This document shows positions 7,899 through 16,870 of a stretch of DNA of 53,609 nt, piece by piece. The stretch is from Paludibacteraceae bacterium (GTDB taxonomy: Bacteria > Bacteroidota > Bacteroidia > Bacteroidales > Paludibacteraceae). The DNA lies in NCBI GenBank assembly GCA_017546705.1, contig JAFYSB010000009.1, forward strand, positions 1 to 53,609, written 5' to 3'. The position numbers were made by a program, and so were the translations under genes. The notes below the pieces were generated by a model that saw nothing but the letters and a program-made list of their open reading frames with translations, ran no database searches and was not told where the DNA came from. Position 1 is the first letter of the stretch. Each line of letters opens with the position of its first letter.

Positions 7899-8648
7899 AT
7901 GAAAAAGATTCTTTTTATTGTTGCGTTAGTAGCAACTGCGATTTTGAGTGCGAATGCGCAAGTGGTCAATGACACTACTGTGGCTGCACCTCAAGAAGAG
8001 AGCATGCTTATGAAGGTGGAAAATTGGTATGCAAACAATATGAACTACCTGAGTATCACGCTGCTCATGACGGTGGAATCATCTTTTATACCCTTCCCCA
8101 GCGAGATTGTCATTCCTCCCGCAGCCTATGTAGCGGGTAAAGAGGACAGCACACTACATACCACAGATAGCTATCCCATCAATGTGCTGCTTATCGTACT
8201 TTTCGGTACGATAGGTGCTATGCTGGGTGCTATCATCAACTACCTGCTTGCGATGTGGCTTGGTCGCCCTATCATCTATGCGTTTGCAGATAGCAAGGTG
8301 GGACATCTATGTTTGTTGTCATCGGAGAAAGTAAAGAAAGCAGAGGATTATTTCAATGATCATGGCAAGGTGAGCACCTTCGTCGGTCGCTTGATTCCTG
8401 GTATTCGCCAGTTAATTAGTATCCCTGCAGGATTGAGCAAGATGAATTTCGGTCAGTTCTTGCTATATACCTTCTTGGGAGCAGGTATCTGGAATATCGT
8501 ATTAGCATTGTTGGGCTATATCGCCCACGGACAAATGGACCTCATCCACGCTTACAGCCACGAATTGAGCATCGCTATTATGGCATTGCTGGCTGTGGCT
8601 GTAATCTATTTCATTGCGAAGACCATTATTAAACGCTATAAAAAATAG
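7899..8648 (+). CDS. DedA family (SNARE-associated/VTT domain) membrane protein
   Basis: A 249-residue protein with a cleavable-looking signal (MKKILFIVALVATAILSANA) and then a DedA domain. Family marks are the re-entrant segment with ESSFIPFPSEIVIPPA (about residues 61-76), GAMLGAIINYLLAMWLGR, and FVGRLIPGIRQLISIPAG. Members are inner-membrane proteins linked to proton-coupled lipid carrier recycling (undecaprenyl phosphate or phospholipid flipping). A signal-like extension before the domain is less usual. It follows korB by 93 bp without a clear promoter, and an 11-bp repeat array follows it. Confidence 0.9.
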   Translation: MKKILFIVALVATAILSANAQVVNDTTVAAPQEESMLMKVENWYANNMNYLSITLLMTVESSFIPFPSEIVIPPAAYVAGKEDSTLHTTDSYPINVLLIVLFGTIGAMLGAIINYLLAMWLGRPIIYAFADSKVGHLCLLSSEKVKKAEDYFNDHGKVSTFVGRLIPGIRQLISIPAGLSKMNFGQFLLYTFLGAGIWNIVLALLGYIAHGQMDLIHAYSHELSIAIMALLAVAVIYFIAKTIIKRYKK

Positions 8649-8667
8649 CGGCAACCTACGGGGAAAC

Positions 8668-8711
8668 ACCACTATACTAACGAAGTGATAATGGAGTGGT
8701 AACGGTGTGGT
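8668..8711. repeat. 11-bp-period array between dedA and comF
   Basis: Four units are in register: ACCACTATACT, AACGAAGTGAT, AATGGAGTGGT and AACGGTGTGGT, followed by TTCGAGAAAGAAAAGGG. The last unit and the tail closely match the end of the array at 36848-36918, which marks a shared composite repeat. Confidence 0.75.
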
Positions 8712-8737
8712 TTCGAGAAAGAAAAGGGACTAATGCA

Positions 8738-9475
8738 TCAATTATGTGCCCAACCAAGTGCAAAGACGCTTATTCGACATCCTCGAATAGGCGTCATTTG
8801 TTTCATACATTCAAACAGTGTTGCTCCTGATGTAATGACATCATCTACTAAAAGAATATGTTTGTTCTTCCATTCTTCGGGATACCGCATAGCGAATAAA
8901 TCTAGGACATTCTCATGGCGTTTGTCAAAGTTGGAGCGCGATTGGTTTGGATTGTTTTTTGTACGAACAAGATGCGAGGTGTCTATTGGAATCTTGGTGA
9001 TGGAATGTAAGCCTTTGCAAATGTATTCTGCTTGATTGAAGCCCCGCTGTCGTAACCGACGAGGGTGCAAAGGAACTGGCACCAAGACATCTACATCATC
9101 AAAGAGCTCTGAGTCCAGATAGTCCATCGCCGCAACACGACCTAACTCGTGAAAGACCATTGGATTAGGAAAAGTACCAAATTTACCACGCTCTATGAGT
9201 GAGCGAAGCAATTGTCCACGTTCACGATTGTAAAAAGCAAAAGCTACTCCATGCTCATAATGGATTGTTCGATGCTCCTTTTTTATCCAATCAGCAAAGA
9301 GCATATCAATTCCATTATCAGGCAAAAACATGTGCTCAGTACGCACAATTGCATTAAGACAAGAGGAGCAGATAGCCTGCTCCCCTTGTACTAATTTATG
9401 CCCACAAGCCACACAGCAAGAAGGGAATAAGACCTCCAAGATTGCTCGTGAGCATGTGGAAAGAATGGATGACAT
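8738..9475 (-). CDS. ComF family phosphoribosyltransferase-like protein
   Basis: A 245-residue protein. The N-terminus has a zinc-ribbon-like double CxxC (CCVACGH and CSSC), and the C-terminus is a type I phosphoribosyltransferase fold with DVLVPVPLHPRRLRQRGFNQAE and the PRPP loop LLVDDVITSGAT. In naturally transformable bacteria ComF helps move DNA into the cytosol; in Bacteroidota its role is less defined. I take ATG 9475, 10 nt after the ftsZ stop; an upstream ATG at 9514 would overlap ftsZ. It is the last gene of the murC-ftsQ-ftsA-ftsZ run. The 3' coding end contains a 13-bp inverted repeat (8765-8777 with 8783-8795). Confidence 0.9.
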   Translation of the reverse strand: MSSILSTCSRAILEVLFPSCCVACGHKLVQGEQAICSSCLNAIVRTEHMFLPDNGIDMLFADWIKKEHRTIHYEHGVAFAFYNRERGQLLRSLIERGKFGTFPNPMVFHELGRVAAMDYLDSELFDDVDVLVPVPLHPRRLRQRGFNQAEYICKGLHSITKIPIDTSHLVRTKNNPNQSRSNFDKRHENVLDLFAMRYPEEWKNKHILLVDDVITSGATLFECMKQMTPIRGCRISVFALGWAHN

Positions 9476-9485
9476 AATTTGGGCA

Positions 9486-10733
9486 TTATCTACGTCCGCG
9501 CATCCAACCTGCAAAGCCTCCTAACCCCGTTGATGGATTATCGGCTGGCTCTGGCGAGTCAAAATCGTCGCCAAAGTCAAGCACAATATCACCATTCTCA
9601 TGAACAACTGGTTGTGGAGTCATTTGTGAAGGTGCTTCGGCAACTTGTGCAGGAGTATCATTAGCTGGAGCGACTTCTACCTCTGCAGGCTCTATCGTCT
9701 TGGCATCTTCATAATGAATCTTGATAGCCTCCTCTACCGTCTTCTTACCGACTACATCGTCCAAACCAGGGATATTAGACACCTCAAACCCCGTAGCAAT
9801 GATGGTAACACGCACTTTATCCTCAAGCGTTTCATCGAGTGATGCGCCCCATTGCACCTCTACATCTTCGCCTATCTCGCTGACAAAAGTGTGGATTTGG
9901 TCAATCTCGGACATGATTAGTGCATGTTCGGTAGTCGTATAAATCTGCAACAACAAACGTGTTGCTCCACGCACATCGCTATTTACCAATGGCGAGTGCA
10001 ATGCCTCGTGAATAGCTTGAGTGATACGGTTTTCGCCATTAGCCACACCTACGCTCATAATCGCTACATTGCCATTCTTGAGGGTATTGTACACATCGGC
10101 AAAGTCGGTATTGATATAACCAGGAACGGTAATAATCTCAGCAATTGCACGCGCTGCATTTGCCACCACATCATCCGACTTGGCAAAGGCATTGAGCATA
10201 TTGAGGTCAGGATATATCTGGCGCAATTTCTCGTTGTTAATCACCAAGATAGCATCCACCTGTTCAGCCAGTTGCGCCACACCTATCATGGCCTTTTTGA
10301 TTTTCTTAGGACCTTCGAAGGTGAAAGGAATAGTGACAATTCCAACCGTCAGGATACCCATCTCGCGCGCTACAGAAGCCACCACTGATGAAGCACCAGT
10401 ACCTGTACCACCACCCATTCCTGCGGTAAGAAAGAGCATCTTGGTACCATCATTTAAGGACTCCTTGATACGCTCACGATTTTGCTCGGCATATTCTTGT
10501 GCAACTTCAGGTTTGCCACCAGCTCCAAGGCCAGGACCTAATTGCAATTTAGCAGGTACGCTGCTACGCTCGAGGGACTGCTTGTCGGTATTGCAAACTA
10601 AGAAGGTGACGTCCTTCACTCCTTGGGAGTACAAATAGTTGACAGCATTACAGCCACCACCACCTACGCCCATCACTTTAATAATGGAATCTTGAGCTAT
10701 ATCCAAACCCAAAGCATCAATTACATCTATCAT
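9486..10733 (-). CDS. ftsZ: Cell division protein FtsZ
   Basis: A 415-residue tubulin-like GTPase that forms the Z ring. Visible marks are GVGGGGCNAVN near residue 22, the tubulin signature GGGTGTG at 107-113, and the T7 synergy loop NTDFADV, which completes the GTPase site of the neighbouring monomer. An acidic, proline- and alanine-rich linker (about 335-395) leads to the C-terminal tail GGFAGWMRGRR, which would bind partners such as FtsA; it does not look like the usual proline-containing tail peptide. The gene follows ftsA after 31 bp and precedes comF. Confidence 0.97.
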   Translation of the reverse strand: MIDVIDALGLDIAQDSIIKVMGVGGGGCNAVNYLYSQGVKDVTFLVCNTDKQSLERSSVPAKLQLGPGLGAGGKPEVAQEYAEQNRERIKESLNDGTKMLFLTAGMGGGTGTGASSVVASVAREMGILTVGIVTIPFTFEGPKKIKKAMIGVAQLAEQVDAILVINNEKLRQIYPDLNMLNAFAKSDDVVANAARAIAEIITVPGYINTDFADVYNTLKNGNVAIMSVGVANGENRITQAIHEALHSPLVNSDVRGATRLLLQIYTTTEHALIMSEIDQIHTFVSEIGEDVEVQWGASLDETLEDKVRVTIIATGFEVSNIPGLDDVVGKKTVEEAIKIHYEDAKTIEPAEVEVAPANDTPAQVAEAPSQMTPQPVVHENGDIVLDFGDDFDSPEPADNPSTGLGGFAGWMRGRR

Positions 10734-10764
10734 ATATCTTGTAGATTTATTAATTACACATTGA

Positions 10765-12033
10765 TTAATATCCTGTTTGATCGGTAAATATCGTTAATGT
10801 TTTCTCCTTGATGATATCCAATATTCCTTCCCCAGAAGTGGTGACTTCAGGGTGCTTATTGCGATAATCTGCCCCTAAGAGCAAGGTACCTACCAAGGAA
10901 GAATACGTAGGCATACACATCTCGTCTGGCGTGTCCGTAGTCAACCACGATGCATGCGAACCATACATTACAGGGATAGAAGTCTTAGCCTGAATATATT
11001 CTACTAGACCTTGCAACATGGCAGCACCGCCAGTCACATACAATACTCTAAAACGACTAGCCTCTGCGTTGAGGACATCCAATAAGGGTGTGAGCATTTG
11101 CTCTAATCGAGCGGAAATAATATCTGCTATCTCGGTTGCCATCACCGCCACTTCACCTTGAGGCATGGTAGGCGCAGGCAAACGGAAGCGATGATTGGTG
11201 GGCACCATATCTGCAGATGCATAACCATATTTACACTTCAACTGCTCTGCATATGCTAAGGAAATACCAATCTGCTCAATGTCACGTGTGATATCATATC
11301 CACCGAGAGGTACTACTTTGTTGTATAGATACTGATTGCCTTTATACACCGTCAAGGTAGTCGTCTGCGCGCCCATATCCAAGATTGCGCAACCATTAGC
11401 CATATCTTCGTCGGTAGTGATGGCATTCATCAAGGCATCAGGACGCACATAGATATGCTCCAAGCGCTTAGCTGAGCGATTGAAGCTATCTACAATCTTT
11501 TGTTCCAACTCCTTTTTGCCAACAAAAGCAATAAAGTGAGCTTCCACCAATGCAGCACGCTGATTTTCGGTAGGTTGATGTTCTTGCTCAACACCGTCCA
11601 ACTTATAGAAATATGGTACCAGATCCAATACAGCCACATCGGGATTACGCGCTTCTATTTTTTGCTTACACTCAACTTCCATCGCATCCAACAAAGGCTG
11701 AGCAATCTCTTTTCTGCGTACTTGGTCACGAGTAGAATGCACTGCCACCACCTGCATGGTGCGTCCGCCTACACAAACAAACGCAGAAGGTAGTGCCTCT
11801 ACGCGCACGCGATTGGATAGTTTTTTCAACACTTCGTTGATCATAAAACCAGCATCCGAAGTATTGGTTACGATACCTCTCTCCACACACTCAAACTTAT
11901 TCGAGGTCTCCACTCCCAATATGCGGAGCAAGCCGCCAGTGGTCATCTCTGCCGCCATTGCTCGTACACCATGGCTGCCTAAATCTACTGCCACGAGAGG
12001 GACTGATTGTAATATTTGTCGTTTCTTTGCCAT
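10765..12033 (-). CDS. ftsA: Cell division protein FtsA
   Basis: A 422-residue actin-like ATPase that tethers FtsZ filaments to the membrane. The first phosphate loop is VDLGSHGVRA near residue 16, the second is ILDMGAQTTTLTVYKG near 217, and the adenosine site is YVTGGAAMLQGL near 328. The family 1C subdomain lies between. The C-terminal end (GILDIIKEKTLTIF) could form the membrane-binding amphipathic helix. It sits 5 bp after ftsQ in the usual order ftsQ-ftsA-ftsZ. Confidence 0.96.
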   Translation of the reverse strand: MAKKRQILQSVPLVAVDLGSHGVRAMAAEMTTGGLLRILGVETSNKFECVERGIVTNTSDAGFMINEVLKKLSNRVRVEALPSAFVCVGGRTMQVVAVHSTRDQVRRKEIAQPLLDAMEVECKQKIEARNPDVAVLDLVPYFYKLDGVEQEHQPTENQRAALVEAHFIAFVGKKELEQKIVDSFNRSAKRLEHIYVRPDALMNAITTDEDMANGCAILDMGAQTTTLTVYKGNQYLYNKVVPLGGYDITRDIEQIGISLAYAEQLKCKYGYASADMVPTNHRFRLPAPTMPQGEVAVMATEIADIISARLEQMLTPLLDVLNAEASRFRVLYVTGGAAMLQGLVEYIQAKTSIPVMYGSHASWLTTDTPDEMCMPTYSSLVGTLLLGADYRNKHPEVTTSGEGILDIIKEKTLTIFTDQTGY

Positions 12034-12038
12034 ACTCT

Positions 12039-12776
12039 CTACTTCCTACTAATTACTTGTCCTTCAAAGCGTAAATCATACTCTCTACACTCTGGATACC
12101 CAATTTCATCAAAACCCTTGGTGTATAATTTCTGCAACTTATTCAACTTGTCTGCATACCCATCCAAGGCACCCAATAGTATCTTAGCATCATGCCCCTC
12201 TTGCTTCAAAACCAGCGACTTAGGATTTGATACATGGATATCATGAATGCGTGATTTCCAATAGCGATTGTCGCAGAGCCAAGATACAAAATCGAAATAT
12301 TCCTCTGTGGCTGCACGTTGACTAACTGCACCTCTAAACACAGGTACATCTACATCAATCTGCTTACGCACAGGCATTACACGGCGATCTGAATCCACAT
12401 AATAACACCCATCATTGGTTACTACACTCAGCATTGGTATGCGTTGAGTTACATCTACGCACACATGACCGAAAGGGGACTTATAACATTCCACCTCTCG
12501 CACCATCTCATGCCCCAGCAAGCACTGCTCAATGGCATGACAATCAATCTGCTCCATCGTCAGTCCAGAAGGATACACATGGTGACGACGCAGATAGTTC
12601 TCCAATTCGTTTGAATCCACCCACTGACGTTCCATACTATCCTGCACCACAATATGCACCTCTGTGCATGGCGAGGAATCACGCTGAGCAGAACACCATG
12701 CCCCACCCAACACTACTGCTCCGCAGCACAATATCGCTACGGACAATAGCACGACTTTCTTTATTATTCTTTTCAT
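12039..12776 (-). CDS. ftsQ: Cell division protein FtsQ/DivIB
   Basis: A 245-residue bitopic inner-membrane protein. A short cytoplasmic KRIIKK segment leads to one membrane helix (about residues 8-26), followed by a POTRA-like domain (about 40-110) and the beta domain. FtsQ joins FtsL and FtsB to control septal peptidoglycan synthesis. Identity rests on topology, size and gene order more than on residue conservation. Its ATG overlaps the murC stop by 4 nt, which suggests coupled translation. Confidence 0.9.
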   Translation of the reverse strand: MKRIIKKVVLLSVAILCCGAVVLGGAWCSAQRDSSPCTEVHIVVQDSMERQWVDSNELENYLRRHHVYPSGLTMEQIDCHAIEQCLLGHEMVREVECYKSPFGHVCVDVTQRIPMLSVVTNDGCYYVDSDRRVMPVRKQIDVDVPVFRGAVSQRAATEEYFDFVSWLCDNRYWKSRIHDIHVSNPKSLVLKQEGHDAKILLGALDGYADKLNKLQKLYTKGFDEIGYPECREYDLRFEGQVISRK

Positions 12777-14149
12777 ATCATTAAGGATTTAGTTATGTCA
12801 TTCACCAATCGGTCAATATCTCCAGCGCCCATAGTGATTACTACCGAGGGTTTGCCTTTCGCTATACAGTTCTTGACACGCTCACGTAAGTATTTCGCTA
12901 ATATATTAGGCAACACTAAGGCTCGTTTGGTAGCAATCTTCTCCAACAGCCATTCGCTATTTACCCCAGCAATTGGTTCTTCGCGAGCAGGATAAATAGG
13001 CAATAATGCCACCTCATCCAAAGTACTCAACACTTCCGCGAACTCATCTACGAAGTCACGCGTGCGCGTAAATAGATGAGGTTGGAATACACCTATCACA
13101 TGTCTATTGGGATATAATTTTCTTACCGATTCAATACTTGCCTTCAACTCCATTGGATGGTGTGCATAATCATCCACATAGGTTACTTGCGGAGTATTTA
13201 CATGCATATTGAATCGGCGATAAACACCTGAGAAAGTGTTCATTCCGCTGCGCAATTCTTCATCGGTCACACCCATCAACCATGCCACAGCCATTGCTGC
13301 CACACCATTTTCCACATTCACCCATACTGGCACACCCAACTGCACATCTGCTACCACATGCTCTGGCGTATGAAAGTCAAACCATATCTCTCCATCCTTC
13401 ACCCGCACATTATCCGCATAAAAATCCGCCTGCTCGTTTACTCCGTAGGTGTAAACCTTTGCCTTTAAACTTTCAACTTTTAACTGTAAACCGCACTTTA
13501 CGATCAAAGCATTCTCCACCAACCCCGCATATTTCTCAAAACCCTCACGATAGGCATCTTCCGTTCCGTAGATATCCAAGTGATCAGGATCCATGCTAGT
13601 GATCACGGACATATAGGGAGTCAAATGATGGAACGAACGGTCAAACTCATCCGCTTCTACCACCACATTCTCGCTCTTATCCAACAGCAAGTTAGTGTTA
13701 TAGTTATTCGCTATACCTCCCAAAAACGCATTTGTACCCACATGCGACTGATGTAGGATATGCGCTAAAATTGTACTCGTTGTAGTCTTACCATGCGTAC
13801 CTGCCACACAGAGCGCGCGTGCATTTCTAGTCACAACGCCCAACACTTCCGCACGTTTCAAAATTTGGAATCCTTGCTCACGAAGCCATACATATACAGC
13901 CATATCCTCTGGCACAGCTGGCGTTCGAACAACAATAGTCCTCGTTTTATCCAACCCTTGCACCCACTCCAGACTATCGTCATACTGCACAGGTATACCT
14001 TCCGTCTCCAACTGTTGCGTCAAAGGCGAGATTGTACGATCATATCCTAGCACACGATAACCTTTGGCAGCAAAATACCGCGCCAAAGCACTCATACCTA
14101 TGCCACCAATACCTAAAAAATAATATGTATCTATATGGTTTACCTGCAT
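12773..14149 (-). CDS. murC: UDP-N-acetylmuramate--L-alanine ligase
   Basis: A 458-residue Mur ligase that adds L-alanine to UDP-MurNAc using ATP. The N-terminal UDP-binding loop is GIGGIGMSALARY (about 14-26), the ATP loop is AGTHGKTTTST (about 116-126), and the central residues include VVEADEFDRSF. The C-terminal domain has DDYAHHP. Residues about 220-233 (GLQLKVESLKAKVY) come from a 42-bp tract of 7-bp repeats (13451-13492), inserted in frame in the central domain. The start codon directly abuts the stop of the upstream secreted endonuclease gene (TAA then ATG), which is unusual, because ftsW-murG normally precede murC. Confidence 0.96.
   Translation of the reverse strand: MQVNHIDTYYFLGIGGIGMSALARYFAAKGYRVLGYDRTISPLTQQLETEGIPVQYDDSLEWVQGLDKTRTIVVRTPAVPEDMAVYVWLREQGFQILKRAEVLGVVTRNARALCVAGTHGKTTTSTILAHILHQSHVGTNAFLGGIANNYNTNLLLDKSENVVVEADEFDRSFHHLTPYMSVITSMDPDHLDIYGTEDAYREGFEKYAGLVENALIVKCGLQLKVESLKAKVYTYGVNEQADFYADNVRVKDGEIWFDFHTPEHVVADVQLGVPVWVNVENGVAAMAVAWLMGVTDEELRSGMNTFSGVYRRFNMHVNTPQVTYVDDYAHHPMELKASIESVRKLYPNRHVIGVFQPHLFTRTRDFVDEFAEVLSTLDEVALLPIYPAREEPIAGVNSEWLLEKIATKRALVLPNILAKYLRERVKNCIAKGKPSVVITMGAGDIDRLVNDITKSLMI
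13451..13492 (-). repeat. 7-bp-period tract inserted in murC
   Basis: On the minus strand six heptamers follow one another: GGTTTAC, AGTTAAA, AGTTGAA, AGTTTAA, AGGCAAA and GGTTTAC. The total is 42 bp, so the frame is kept and 14 residues are added. The first and last heptamers are identical. Confidence 0.8.
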
Positions 14150-16339
14150 TTATCTCACAACAATCTTACTTACTAAATCAGCACTACGTAACACGTATAC
14201 TCCCTGAGGCAAAAACCCACGCATAGCTGATACATCTTCCCCTGCTATCGTATAAATCTTCACGCCTGCATCATACATATTTAGTTCTTTTGTAGGAACA
14301 TGCTCCACCTCAGTATTAGACGCAGGAACTAACACTACTGTCTGTCCCCATTTCATCTCTGGAGTACCATTGTAGTTCAGCAACTTACCTGTCAAAGAAA
14401 CCTTATCTCCCTTCACTACAGGAGCATCGTTATAACATTGATACGCATAAAATACATTTCCACCATTAGGCACATCTGCAACCCAAAATGTCTGACTGCC
14501 ATACTGCGTGCTATACGAGCCATTCAAAGATGTCACATATCCAACTACCACATACTCTTCAGTTGATTGGCTACCGCTTGACAATGCTAAGGCCTTTTCG
14601 CGTGCCTCTTGACAAGTAATCGCTCCATCTATCGTACCAGGATCAGGTACCGCAACTTCTGCTTCGCAGTCATAAGCCTTACCTTTCATCGTACCCCAAA
14701 TATATTCCACCAAATTAGGTTCTTCCACAAACGGATTCACATTCCCTTGTAAAGCATATACCTTCTTATTGCGTTCTATCTCTCGCTCTGAAACAGGATC
14801 ACTTCTATGCCATTTTAACATCAAGGACAAAGCTTTAGATTGGAAATCACATTCCCCATTACTATAAGTAAAGTAGCGATAACCTTTGCCAGCCTCTGTA
14901 AAATCTTTATCCATATAACATGTCAACATATAGAAGTACACACGTGCTATGTCACCTTTATACTCATCTACAGGTTCAAATGCCGTTTCGTTGCTCCAAT
15001 TCTTACTACTACCCAACTTCGAACCCAAATTATTAGTCCAAGTAGCACTTTTCACTTCGTCGTATATCCATGCTGAACGCTTCGCATTAGCATATGCATC
15101 AGTAGGCACAATATGATGTAGGTCCGTGTACATAGGTTCGCTTTCCGAACTTCCCCACCAGGATATAGGAAGCGTATGTTCGCGATTATAGCACTCTCCC
15201 TCTTGATTACCCTCATTATAACCACAATAATCCGACAAATTATACTCATATGCAGAATAAATATCCCATATCTTACCATTTGCACGCACATCCACTTTTG
15301 CCCTATCTCCGCGTATTTGATCATAAGTTAATATGGTATGATCTTTAATATCTTCATGCAGACTCGCGCGCAACGCCACAGAAGTCAAACCCTCTAAATA
15401 CTCATATGCACAAGATGGGACTTCTGGTTCAGACTCCCACCATGCCTCTACCTGCACATTTTTCACCTCCCACGTACCAGCATAGCTTGCCGTAGAAACA
15501 TACTGAAACATGACTTGCATATCGCTCGAAGCATACGCACTGAGATCTATTTCACAAGCCACAAACTCCCAACGCTTGCTTGGCCATACAGGTATAGTCA
15601 ATTTCTGCCAGTTAACACCATCAGTACTTACTTTTACCATACTATAATCTACATCTGATGTACTATTAGCTGCATAGGTGGTGTGCTCAAAGCGTAAAAC
15701 CACTCGGCTTGCACCTGCTGCATTCATCGTTGGCGAAATTAGTTTGCAGTCACTCGCACCTTTACTAATGCCTCCTTGATTAGCAGTAACCTTGGCATAT
15801 TTATAATTCTTATCCACATACCACATCGTAGCATACGTACAACCAGGATATTTCTGCTCATCTAATGTAAACGAACCTAATGACTCAGAAAAAGACTCTT
15901 CTAATAAAAGGTCTGATTGAGAATCTGACAATTCAACGAAAATATCTGCCCCTCCCGTAGCCTTACCTTCCTTACTTCCATTAGAACCATCATGAAAAAC
16001 AAAAGCCAATTTCTTTATATCAGTATTCTTTGAACAGCCATAAAAATCATATATATTCGAAATGACCAACTTCCAGTTATTTCCATCTTTAGTCATTTGA
16101 GTTTTTGAAGTATTCTGACGCCAATCCTCTACTACATTTTTCCAATCATGATCATCAACCGAAGCACTCGTAATCAATCCTGTGTGTGCATAACATTGGG
16201 TAGCTCCTACCATCCCCTTATTACCTGCATTGGGATTAAAAACAATTATCACCTCACCATCATATCCCTGTGAAATCATTCCGGGTATAGTTGTCACTTG
16301 CGCATGTATCATCATGGCAAAGAGTAGAAAAAAGAACAA
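14150..16339 (-). CDS. Secreted multidomain endonuclease I family protein, probable T9SS cargo
   Basis: The open frame gives 729 residues. In order: a signal-like hydrophobic start; a beta-rich module resembling starch-binding modules (about 20-135); a jelly-roll/choice-of-anchor-like domain (about 140-305); an endonuclease I domain (about 310-560) with NREHTLPISWW and DLHHIVPTDAYANAKRS, the HxxP and HH pattern of the catalytic site; an OB-fold-like segment (about 580-670, VVGYVTSLNG onward); and a C-terminal sorting-like end (YTIAGEDV to VSKIVVR). It should degrade extracellular nucleic acid. The frame has no ATG before the signal; TTG 16339 is the first possible start. ATG 16353 fits the promoter but is out of frame after a run of seven A, so one extra A would give a normal signal peptide. 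The stop abuts the murC ATG. Confidence 0.85.
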   Translation of the reverse strand: MFFFLLFAMMIHAQVTTIPGMISQGYDGEVIIVFNPNAGNKGMVGATQCYAHTGLITSASVDDHDWKNVVEDWRQNTSKTQMTKDGNNWKLVISNIYDFYGCSKNTDIKKLAFVFHDGSNGSKEGKATGGADIFVELSDSQSDLLLEESFSESLGSFTLDEQKYPGCTYATMWYVDKNYKYAKVTANQGGISKGASDCKLISPTMNAAGASRVVLRFEHTTYAANSTSDVDYSMVKVSTDGVNWQKLTIPVWPSKRWEFVACEIDLSAYASSDMQVMFQYVSTASYAGTWEVKNVQVEAWWESEPEVPSCAYEYLEGLTSVALRASLHEDIKDHTILTYDQIRGDRAKVDVRANGKIWDIYSAYEYNLSDYCGYNEGNQEGECYNREHTLPISWWGSSESEPMYTDLHHIVPTDAYANAKRSAWIYDEVKSATWTNNLGSKLGSSKNWSNETAFEPVDEYKGDIARVYFYMLTCYMDKDFTEAGKGYRYFTYSNGECDFQSKALSLMLKWHRSDPVSEREIERNKKVYALQGNVNPFVEEPNLVEYIWGTMKGKAYDCEAEVAVPDPGTIDGAITCQEAREKALALSSGSQSTEEYVVVGYVTSLNGSYSTQYGSQTFWVADVPNGGNVFYAYQCYNDAPVVKGDKVSLTGKLLNYNGTPEMKWGQTVVLVPASNTEVEHVPTKELNMYDAGVKIYTIAGEDVSAMRGFLPQGVYVLRSADLVSKIVVR

Positions 16340-16391
16340 AGTATTTTTTTCATATTCCTATCTTACTTAACAATAATCTACAATAAGCGCA

Positions 16392-16423
16392 CAAAGGTAG
16401 TAAAAATTTTAGAAATAAGCAAG
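16392..16423 (-). promoter_or_regulatory. Probable promoter of the secreted endonuclease gene
   Basis: CAAAGGTA at 16392-16399 is TACCTTTG on the minus strand. The -33 position 20 bp away reads CAAG (CTTG on the minus strand), one mismatch. The -7 box lies about 40 nt before ATG 16353, which supports that ATG as the original start. Confidence 0.6.
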
Positions 16424-16571
16424 TAAAGAGAGCAATATTTACAAAAAAGGTAGATTTATCTATCCTTTTACACAATGATCATACCTTAGTTTGGATAGTT
16501 TAGATTTCTGCCCGCGAGGGCAAGGAGGCTCTCACAATTCTTAATTCATAATTCTTAATTCAAAATTATTC

Positions 16572-16648
16572 CCTCTTTCTTTCCCCTTACCTGCCCCCTA
16601 TCCGCATAGGAACTTCATAGGAACCTCATAGGAACTTCATAGGAACTT
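16572..16648. repeat. 11-bp-period array with four CATAGGAACTT units
   Basis: CATAGGAACTT, CATAGGAACCT, CATAGGAACTT and CATAGGAACTT run from 16605 to 16648. Three more degenerate units in the same register precede them (CCTCTTTCTTT, CCCCTTACCTG, CCCCCTATCCG). The adjoining 16537-16571 is a block of 7-bp repeats. Confidence 0.85.
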
Positions 16649-16804
16649 CGCCGTATCATCACCATGAGATCTAGGGCATCCTATAGGCACAGAGTGTCGT
16701 CCAACAGCCATTCGATCTTCCCATGCACACTTGCCTCTAAACATCAAACTGTTGCGGCTTTGTTGTCTCTTATAAACTGAAAAATGCATACAAAGCGCAT
16801 TTTT

Positions 16805-16836
16805 CTTGCTCAATTCAAAATAAATTTGTACCTTTG
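16805..16836 (+). promoter_or_regulatory. Promoter of glyS
   Basis: TACCTTTG at 16829-16836 is a perfect -7 box. CTTG at 16805-16808, 20 bp upstream, is a one-mismatch -33 element. The predicted leader of about 85 nt contains the GCGGC hairpin. Confidence 0.75.
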
Positions 16837-16870
16837 CACCCAGATTGGCTTTTTGTGCCAATTTTTCAAC

